Assembly (NCBI GenBank): GCA_900617975.1
Contig: UZAE01001388.1
Coordinates: 1 to 13,579, forward strand
Source: Rodentolepis nana
Taxonomy: Eukaryota; Platyhelminthes; Cestoda; Cyclophyllidea; Hymenolepididae
DNA length: 13,579 bases
Direction: 5' to 3'
The position numbers were made by a program, and so were the translations under genes. The notes below the pieces were generated by a model. The model had not been told where the DNA came from, made no database searches, and saw nothing but the letters and a program-made list of their open reading frames with translations. Shown one piece after another: positions 6,789 to 13,579 of the stretch; the stretch's first letter is position 1; the number at the start of each line of letters is the position of its first letter.

Positions 6789-6922
6789 GATTAGGTTAAA
6801 AGTAACAAGACGTAATTAGTGTCAATTTGTAGAACAAATCGTTGGAATTAATCATCTGAATTAAATAATGCATTTATTGATTGGAGTAAGTAAGAGATAA
6901 AGGCGAAAAAATATTTTACAAT

Positions 6923-7246
6923 GTGGTGTGCGAAAGTCTTACCTCCACACGATACACTCTTTCCAATGTATACTCATACGACAAAAATGTTTATTAAACA
7001 GCACTTGACTTCTGACTTCAAACTATCATGACCCCACTGAATGACAAATTCGATCACTTCAACAATAGTCATCTTTATTTTTCTTTGCATTTGTCTCCAT
7101 CTGTCTCTTTACTTCTATGAATCACTCATCTTTTCAACAGTCTCGAATTTTCTCACTGTTCTGTTCCTCCCCTCTGTGACGTCCGTCGTCTGCTATAGAG
7201 CTAAAATTTACTATCATAACGCCTGCCATTTAAAATAAATAAAAAA
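6923..7246 (+). mobile_element. composite non-autonomous retroelement, compact copy (copy 2)
   Basis: About 320 bp collinear with copy 1 but with one unit of each array. It has one 35-bp-type unit (6928-6962, with GTCTTACCTCC), then AATGTATACTCATACGACAA (copy 1: CCGTATACTCATACGGCAA), then GACTTCTGACTTCAAACTAT followed by CATGACCCCACT, one CAATAGTCATCTT unit, one CATCTGTCTCTTTACTTC unit, CTCCCCTCTGTGACG, and the 3' end CTATCATAACGCCTGCCATT with a TAAAATAAATAAAAAA tail. The size and an A-rich tail of TAAA type suit a SINE-like element. I see no clear RNA polymerase III A and B boxes and no convincing target-site duplication, although ACAATG occurs on both sides. It is more diverged than copy 1. 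Confidence 0.65.
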
Positions 7247-8254
7247 TTCGCAATAAACAATGATAAATATTACTTTTGCAGCCAATTCCTTCTTAGCTGA
7301 AATCATCTAAGACAACAATTTGGGAATTCCTATTAATGTGCAAACTATATAGAATAATAATCTGATATGTAGTCAGTCATAGTCTTATTATGCATTTCGG
7401 AAAATATCATTTTAATTATTGGCCTCATAATAAAAATAAGGCAGAATTTTCTGTTCTTGAGATTATTCTCATAGAAACTTTATTCACCCCCCCCCCCTCT
7501 CCTGTTTTGAAGTTTTACATGATAATATAGGTAAACCATTCGTGTTCACAATTAAATTTACCAAACTACTAAATCGATTGATTAAATCAACGCTTGATTT
7601 TAAGCGCTGATATTTTTACTGGAAGCAACATAGAACCATAAATTAACGTTGTTATAACTGTTATCATGAGTTCAGTATTCACTAAATACTTGATGTCAAA
7701 CAGTACTCTAATGTCCAAAGAGATTATTCGCTTGTAATTGTTTAATCAATTTTCCCACTTTAAAAATGAAAGAAAGCGAAAAATATGCCATTATTTTCTT
7801 TTTATAGCTATTGAAATAAATTATTAATTGAATAAATATGATAACACGTAAGCATAATATAAGTAAACGTTCAATTGACTTGATTGCTTATTTATATAGG
7901 AATTGTTTAGTTAAAAAATTGTATTAGTCGTATTCAAAAGGCGATGCTGATCAGATTCCATCTGACATTCCCACAAACAAGAACTGCTCACTTTGAGGTG
8001 GTAGCTTTGATTAAAGAAAGTATATACATCATTCAGTTTAGTTAACACTTATTGGGAATCATGTATTTTCAATCTATTTCTTGACACTTTCCTTTCTATT
8101 GACCTTTCAAAGTCATTATTGTTAGTGTAATTGTAATTTTCGTTTATGCAAATATTATTATGATTTTGTAATTTACTAAATATTTGCAGTGCATTCTTTA
8201 TTTGCTTGCTTTTCTTACATTGATTTCAAGGATCTTTACTACACATGGCATTAA
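7247..8254. other. AT-rich intergenic DNA
   Basis: About 1 kb with no gene or transposon that I can support. It contains a C11 run at 7487-7497. Near 8189 a TTTGCAG is followed by an open stretch reading ILYLLAFLTLIS, which could encode a hydrophobic leader but has no upstream ATG. Confidence 0.4.
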
Positions 8255-8595
8255 GGATATCCCGACTCAATGCAAATAACTGAGTATTGTGGCAATGAAG
8301 TTGTGAGAAATGGATTTCGAGTTTCAGTGAGCTCAGTGGTCGCAGGTTACATGTTAAGTGTCTAATAAATAACGCGCTTTACCATTTTTCAAACTTTTAG
8401 CGAGAAATCTCGAATGCCTACATGATCATTTTGAAGTTTAGTATGGTTGTTATTCCTAAAATTTCTCCAGGGTGGCTTCTTTCTAGGTCATCCCCCCCCT
8501 CTATTGGTTTATCGGGTAAAAGGGACTTTTTAAAGCAAAATCAATCACATTTCGCTAAATATTTAGCCTCGTTGGATTTATTAATCAACATATGA
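8255..8595 (+). other. possible two-exon coding remnant, unproven
   Basis: An open stretch from 8255 includes ATG at 8270 and reads MQITEYCGNEVVRNGFRVS. It meets a donor-like GTGAGC at 8327. After 74 bp, a good acceptor (TTTTTCAAACTTTTAG, ending 8400) opens a 64-codon frame in the same phase, stopping at 8593-8595. That frame includes MVVIPKISPGW, faintly like VIMPKVSF in the gene at 4621-5332, and passes through a C8 run. Frames of this length are expected by chance here and the resemblance is slight. It could be an exon pair, a decayed paralogue or nothing. Confidence 0.18.
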
Positions 8596-11500
8596 ATTTG
8601 CGCGTTCAGGAAAAAAGGTCTTCAAAATTGTATAATTTTCCTATCTATTTTGCAACGCAAATTATTTAATTGATAGTTTTTGTTTAAATTTTAATCTATT
8701 CAATATTAAAAAATATTTCCTTTGAGTTAGAATAAAATTGGATTTCTGTAATTTTTCTACCATCCATCGTTCGTTTCATCCGTGTCCTCGTTTTGCATAT
8801 TTTGTGAACCATGCTTAAATACGCATTCAGTCTAGATTAATTAAACATAATTTACAAAATTGGACACTCTGATAAATGCAACATTGGCAGTAGATTCACG
8901 AATTGTTTGAAGCTACAATGGTGAGATCAACTCAGAAATCAAACACTTTGAAGATGATGCCAATTAAAACGACTCTACTAAGGACTAGAATATATTTAGA
9001 TGCCTAAAAGGACATATTAGGTGTATGTTATATAAGGATTACTATTCAAATTGGCTTCAAGATTTACTTCAAATGTTTTCGTTCTAAGTTTTCCTATAGC
9101 TGTCAATGAGTTAGCAATTGAGCGATATGATAGACCAATGCTTATTAAAGGATCATTGAAAATCCTTTGTGATGTATTTAGAAACCCAAAGTGTATTAAA
9201 GAATTGTCAAAATGTAAAAATGAATTTTCGCTTCATAAAGGGATTTCCAAAGACATCTGAGTGAAATTTATATTTGCAATTGCTAGTTAAATTTGTAGAC
9301 AAATTGTGGTTTGTATATGTTTATGAAACGAGTAAAAAAATGCATTAATAAAATGTTATTCCCAGTCCCCAAAATATACCAGACATGTTTTTAACAAGCC
9401 TTACTGACAAATTATCCAAAAATATTTTACTCATTTTATTTTTTCCTATGTCTGCATGCGTTTGCCCATGCCTTAATAATTCATCCATTTGAAATGCTGC
9501 ACTCCAATATCTTGACTGCATCCTTATTTTCACTTTACACATGGCATTTCTGTTAATAATTCAGCACCAATCGCCAACAATTCAAAATGCCTGTATTCCA
9601 TTCCAGGACATATTTTGGTAATTGAACTTGACACTTTTCTTGAAAGGGTTTATAATTTCGGCATTGATTGATGTGCAATTTTTTAGTAGACGTGCTGGTA
9701 ATATTATTCTATTTACCAAGAAGTTGTATATTTATGAATGCTCTCTAAAAATATCAAGGAATTGATAAATTAGTCTTGTTGCAGTATTTTTTACAGAAAA
9801 GAAACACGTAACACTGTGGTGATGGAGATGGAAGATTTAGTTTTGATTTGCCAAGAAAGTAAAGATTGAGAGATGGATAAATTATAAAAATAGGGCCTCG
9901 AAAGTGGAGCCTTGAAACAGATTGATAGAGTCAATTTCCAAATACATTATGTCTTGGTAATTGAGGCCTTCAAAACTGGGGTACCGTTCAGATATATCAA
10001 ATAATGCGCATTAAAGTATAAAATACGATTAAAGTCTAATCAAATACTAGGACAAACCATTTGGTGCAGACGTTTGGCATGATATTAATGGGAATACAAT
10101 ACGTTCAGAAGAAATGGGGTTTATTGCAACCATGACTAATTGTGAAAGTGCTACAAAGCTATGTTTGCATTTTCATCATCATCATCATCATCTTATCTAC
10201 CCTATATAAATATCTTGTGTTTTAAGAGCTATTTTGTTTTTTGTGCTCTAAAAGCGATGTCAATTCAATTCAAATGGTTCGATTCTGGCAAGGAAAAGGT
10301 GGAAAGATTTAGGTTGGCCACCATTCGATTTGAATAGGAAAAATATCTGCTTGTTATCATTTTAATAAGAATTGAAAAAAAAATTAGATGGTGATATTTA
10401 AAACTAAATGGAGTAGCACATATCGGCCTTACGTTTAAGTCAATCAGGCAAAATGTGGCCACATTACTTTGGTTATTGAAATCACAAACTAAGTCCATAG
10501 TCCAAAATGATTCGATGAGCAAACATGGAAAGTAAAATATTAAGTCTCCTCTAATTGTAAGAAATGTATCGCTATGAAAGTTTAAACGTGTTTTATATGA
10601 TGGTAGGCTTTTATTTGACAAAAAGGTTTATTCAATGATACTTTGTCAGTCGAAATCTTATGTCTAGTAATCTGATGGAATAGTTGAATTCTATCTGTTC
10701 TCACAGTAAAAGGATATATTTGGTTAATTCAATTCTTTTGCGAGTAGGTAAAGTGAAACCATATTGGTTTGGCAAATTTCCAGATCAAGTGTATCGACTG
10801 TGTTATAAATTTATAGATAAGATCTGATTTCCTCTTGTAGTATAGGCAAACAAGCTGACATTCGGCATTTAATATTCAGTTGTATTCATAATATCGCTCA
10901 ATTTTGTACAATTATTAGTCTTGCGAAAGGGTTCTGTTCAGTGACTATTTTAGGAACCGTAACCAACGTAACCCTTTACGAAATCGTGTTGAATTTTTCC
11001 AAAATAATGCGGCTTAATTGAAATTCGTTTTTTTGTTATAAATAAATTTAGCAGTTAATATATTAGCGTGAAATGAGCAATTCAATTCGGAAAATTTTCC
11101 AAGTTCAGTTTGTTAGAGCTAATAGATTTTGTTACTGAAGGCAACTTCTTAGATTCTTCAATGTTGACTAGATAATTCTTGTGCAATTTTTTTCAAAAAA
11201 GTTTTTCTCTTAGTGGGCATAAATGGGAAAAAACAGAAGATTACTTAGTTTCATGCATTTCATATGAAGAAATTGTTAAGGAAAAAGACCATAAAGGTGA
11301 GTATTTATTAAACAAAGGCACATTTAATGAACATGGATTGCGTTAAGTTAAACCTATCGTTGCCAGTCTCGTCAACTTATTTCGAGGTTTCAGACAATCG
11401 GTATTTTGAAGTATTATTTTCAAAAATGAATTTAATTCAAATGACCAATGGAAGTATTTCCTCAACACATGAATATTGGAGTGAATTAGTAAAGCGTGGG

Positions 11501-12450
11501 CATTAGGTAATGATATTGTTATTCACGTCTGGGTATCAGTCATTTCACCCATTTCTCATTAAGGCAGATCGGCAAATGTTCACTAGAATTCATATTTTCT
11601 TCTTCACAGATTATATTTAAAATCCAGTTCGATTCAAGATTTTAAATTGAAAATTAATATTATTCTCCTTTGGTTATTCCGATCAACAGTTGGAGGTATG
11701 GAAGTCAAAAAGCCTGAAACTCGTAGGTGGTATAAAATAACATCGAGTTCTTGTCTTTGACATGCGGGTAATCTTACAGATGAGGTGAGCCGATTTGCCA
11801 TAAGTTAATTTTCTTGAAATCGGAACTTGATTTGCACATTAAGAAGGCGATATCTAAGGTAAAATTCTAAGCACTGTTCCAAATATCTAAAGTGGTAGAG
11901 AAAACGAATAATCCATTTGCTTGAATGGTGAATATTCATCATTAGTGTAAATAATCCTTTGTAATCACGGCTGATTAAAGTTTCGAGAATTACGTTGGTA
12001 CAAAAATATACTAGTTGTGCTCTGAGAGACATTCGATTTGTTAAGTTGCAAACAAGTGTGACTCAAGAGAACATTCAGTGTTTTGTTTTGTGCGGAGCAG
12101 TGAAATTCCAAATTACTCCGACAGATCTATTACCATGCCAGTACACGCTTCTCTTGTCACCTTGAGTTCTGGTCTAGATACTGTTCTTGCATTCTTGAGT
12201 TACACCCTAAATATTCCCATTTTTGCTAAATTAATATCTTAAAAGCAAATTATTGGACCGGTGGCTTCAATGTTATTGGCTTTAACTCAACTGTAGTTGA
12301 AGCAAAACTTCAGTGTTGATCAAAGATTGCTCAAGTTTAAAGTGAGTTTCATTTTAAGTTTCGATATAGCTTTATCTTTAAAAGTTAGGAGTAAATATTT
12401 AGAATGGAATCAATATGTCGATTAGTCATATTCGATATTGATGTTGAAAT
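8596..12450. other. long AT-rich region without a supported gene
   Basis: Nearly 3.9 kb without a recognisable protein, RNA gene or transposon terminus. A (TCA)n microsatellite lies at 10173-10192. Three open stretches were considered. At 9051-9260 (plus) there is a 69-codon frame with no early ATG, though a TATATAAGG lies just upstream. At 10265-10621 (minus) there is a 118-residue frame. At 12045-12242 (plus) there is a 65-codon frame reading SDRSITMPVHASLVTLSSGL and similar, in slightly GC-richer DNA. None has a recognisable motif or clear splice partners, and a few such frames are expected by chance in DNA of this composition. Unannotated exons of a large-intron gene cannot be excluded. 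Confidence 0.4.
10173..10192. repeat. (TCA)n microsatellite
   Basis: Six to seven uninterrupted TCA units. Confidence 0.9.
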
Positions 12451-12467
12451 AATTTATTTATTTATTT
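12451..12467 (-). repeat. LINE 3' (TAAA)n tail
   Basis: About four TAAA units on the minus strand directly after GCCTGCCACTTGAAA. This microsatellite-type tail marks the 3' terminus. The matching target-site duplication would be beyond the right edge. Confidence 0.75.
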
Positions 12468-12561
12468 CAAGTGGCAGGCTTTGTGAAATTTATCATTAGC
12501 CCTTAAACTTTGACTTCATCTTCCCCCAAGGGTAGGGGGGGGGAACATTTATAGCAGTTAA

Positions 12562-13579
12562 TCAATAGCCGTTCATTAGGCGTCGTCTTGCTTCCCAGTA
12601 TCTCTGGCTTTCCGTCCTTGTCTTTAGGGCTGGACATCGAATCAGGTGGGTCTTCTCCATTTCCTCCTGTAGGTTACATAGAGGGCATGTGGGTTGAGTG
12701 TATACTCCCAATCTGTGAAGGTGTTTTGCCAAGCAATCGTGTCCGGTACGTAGTCTAAACTCAGAAACGCCTTCGATTCTTGGCCAGTTGTGTATGTAGG
12801 AAAGTGTCACTGTCCACTGTTTCTCCTTTGTTCGAGCTTTAAGTTCGTTGCGCCTTGAGGTATGGAATTCTCTCCTGATAAAGGCCTTCATTGAGTGGAA
12901 AGACATCGGCTAGTCCATGCATTGCAAAATCGTTGTCCCCTTCTTAGCAAGTGTGTCAGCAATCTCATTGCCTTTAATGCCACAACCAGGAATCCATGTA
13001 GGACCACTGTTTTGTTTTTCTCTCTCAGCAGCTCATAGAGTTTTCTACATTCCTTTATCTCAGCTGTTTTGGGTGTCTCTCTGTTTCCAATAAAGTTTAT
13101 TGCTGATTGTGAGTCCAAAAGTGTCACCGCTTTGGTGAATTTCTTATTCAGGCAACATAATTGGCATAGTACTATCCTAATGGCCTCTATTTCTTCTTCA
13201 ATAGCGGATCTATTGTGTCCCGCTGCCGCGTAGAAAGAGAGGAGTTCAGAATAGACACCTGCACCAACATCTGCTTGGCTTTCTATCTATGACCCATCAG
13301 TAAAGACTTGGAGCCATTGATCACCAGGATAGTTAACATTGATTGTCTCAAGGGCCAGTGAGCGCATTTGCTCTGGAGGGGTGTTTGATTTCCTGAAGAA
13401 GTCGAGCAGTTGGGTGCAACACACTACATCAGTGTCTGCTAATGGGTTCATGGGGAGGGAGAGGCTTTTTGGTTTGTCATCGATTTGTAATGCTTTCTTC
13501 AGTTCTATGGCTTTCTGTATTAGACCAGATTGCGTTTACAGATGTCTTGGTCTATTCTCATAGGTGCTGAAGAACTTGT
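12562..13579 (-). pseudogene. LINE ORF2 C-terminus: RNase H and CCHC knuckle, broken
   Basis: RNase H removes the RNA strand during retrotransposition. Its four acidic residues are all readable: VFTDGS (D), AIEEEIEAI (E), LLDSQSAINFIG (D) and GNEIADTLAKKG (D). The usual PGHCG loop reads PGCG here, a three-base loss of the histidine codon near 12985. Downstream the C-terminal domain reads RLRTGHDCLAKHLHRLGVY, followed by a zinc knuckle CPLCNLQEEMEKTHLIRC (CX2CX9HX3C) and RYWEARRRLMNGY. Breaks are in-frame stops at 13536-13538, 13287-13289 (right after VFTDGS, where relatives have a sense codon) and 12910-12912, plus a one-base loss near 12997 that shifts the frame at the VVL-(Q)WIPG junction. 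The copy is old but still easy to align. The reverse transcriptase would lie beyond the right edge. Confidence 0.92.

Larger units (their letters stand above)
12451..13579 (-). mobile_element. LINE with RNase H, 3' portion
   Basis: The 3' part of a non-LTR retrotransposon on the minus strand, running off the right edge. From 13579 leftward it has a linker, the RNase H domain, a C-terminal domain with a CCHC knuckle, a stop at 12562-12564, a 3' UTR of about 95 bp that includes a C-run (G9 at 12535-12543 on the plus strand), and the end GCCTGCCACTTGAAATAA with a (TAAA)n tail at about 12451-12467. Possession of RNase H points to the I-group of LINEs (I, R1, LOA and relatives), although such proteins are often labelled jockey-like. 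It is the probable source of the 3' end found on the two composite elements. Confidence 0.88.

Noticed and set aside
9051..9260. 69-codon open frame preceded by TATATAAGG
   Set aside because: There is no ATG near its beginning, no signal or domain, and TATA-like strings are frequent in this AT-rich DNA.
10265..10621. 118-residue open frame on the minus strand
   Set aside because: It is the longest frame in the quiet region, but at this base composition about one such frame in a few windows is expected by chance. It has no motif, signal peptide or splice partner.
7487..12543. Homopolymer C/G runs (C11 at 7487, C8 at 8492, G9 at 12535, also G7 at 1208) as G-quadruplex or regulatory signals
   Set aside because: They are single isolated runs without the four-tract pattern needed for an intramolecular quadruplex. 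The G9 lies in the LINE 3' UTR and is probably slippage.

Overview
The window is AT-rich, intron-bearing animal DNA dominated by degenerate transposable elements. It is not prokaryotic: there are no operons, the one convincing host gene is split by introns of 49 to 106 bp, and the recognisable proteins belong to a Tc1/mariner DNA transposon and to a LINE with an RNase H domain and a C-terminal CCHC zinc knuckle. From memory, that LINE type is abundant in arthropods such as spiders. The very short introns, one with a TTTTCAG-type acceptor, also fit mites, insects or a nematode parasite of arthropods. I cannot name the species.

Layout, left to right. Positions 1-205 (minus strand) hold the end of a LINE reverse transcriptase with an in-frame stop. 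Positions 206-1820 are anonymous AT-rich DNA. Positions 1833-2938 hold an unusual composite repeat element: six near-identical 35-bp repeats on a 40/80-bp lattice, a short duplication, two pyrimidine-rich tandem arrays, a LINE-like 3' end, a (TAA)n tail and a 12-bp candidate target-site duplication. Positions 3190-3580 look like a diverged tandem duplication. Positions 3840-4230 form a GC-richer patch with a tRNA-like promoter. Positions 4577-5332 carry a TATA box and a four-exon candidate gene for a small secreted protein of unknown function. Positions 5489-6786 are a complete but dead mariner element with TA target duplication. Positions 6923-7246 are a compact second copy of the composite element. 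Positions 7247-12450 are largely featureless apart from weak open stretches. Positions 12451-13579 (minus strand) are the 3' end of a LINE: RNase H, zinc knuckle, 3' UTR and (TAAA)n tail.

The main connection is between the two composite elements and the LINE at the right edge. All three end in the same GCCTGCCATTTGAAATAA-type sequence followed by a TAA or TAAA tail. This suggests a non-autonomous (SINE-like or internally deleted) retroelement that borrows the LINE's 3' recognition end. The expanded copy also carries an antisense copy of that 3' end inside its 5' repeat array. Each 35-bp unit contains ACTTACCT, which matches the 5' end of U1 snRNA and is the complement of a consensus 5' splice site. 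This family is the best candidate in the window for something undescribed. No search could be run here, so family names and novelty are inference.
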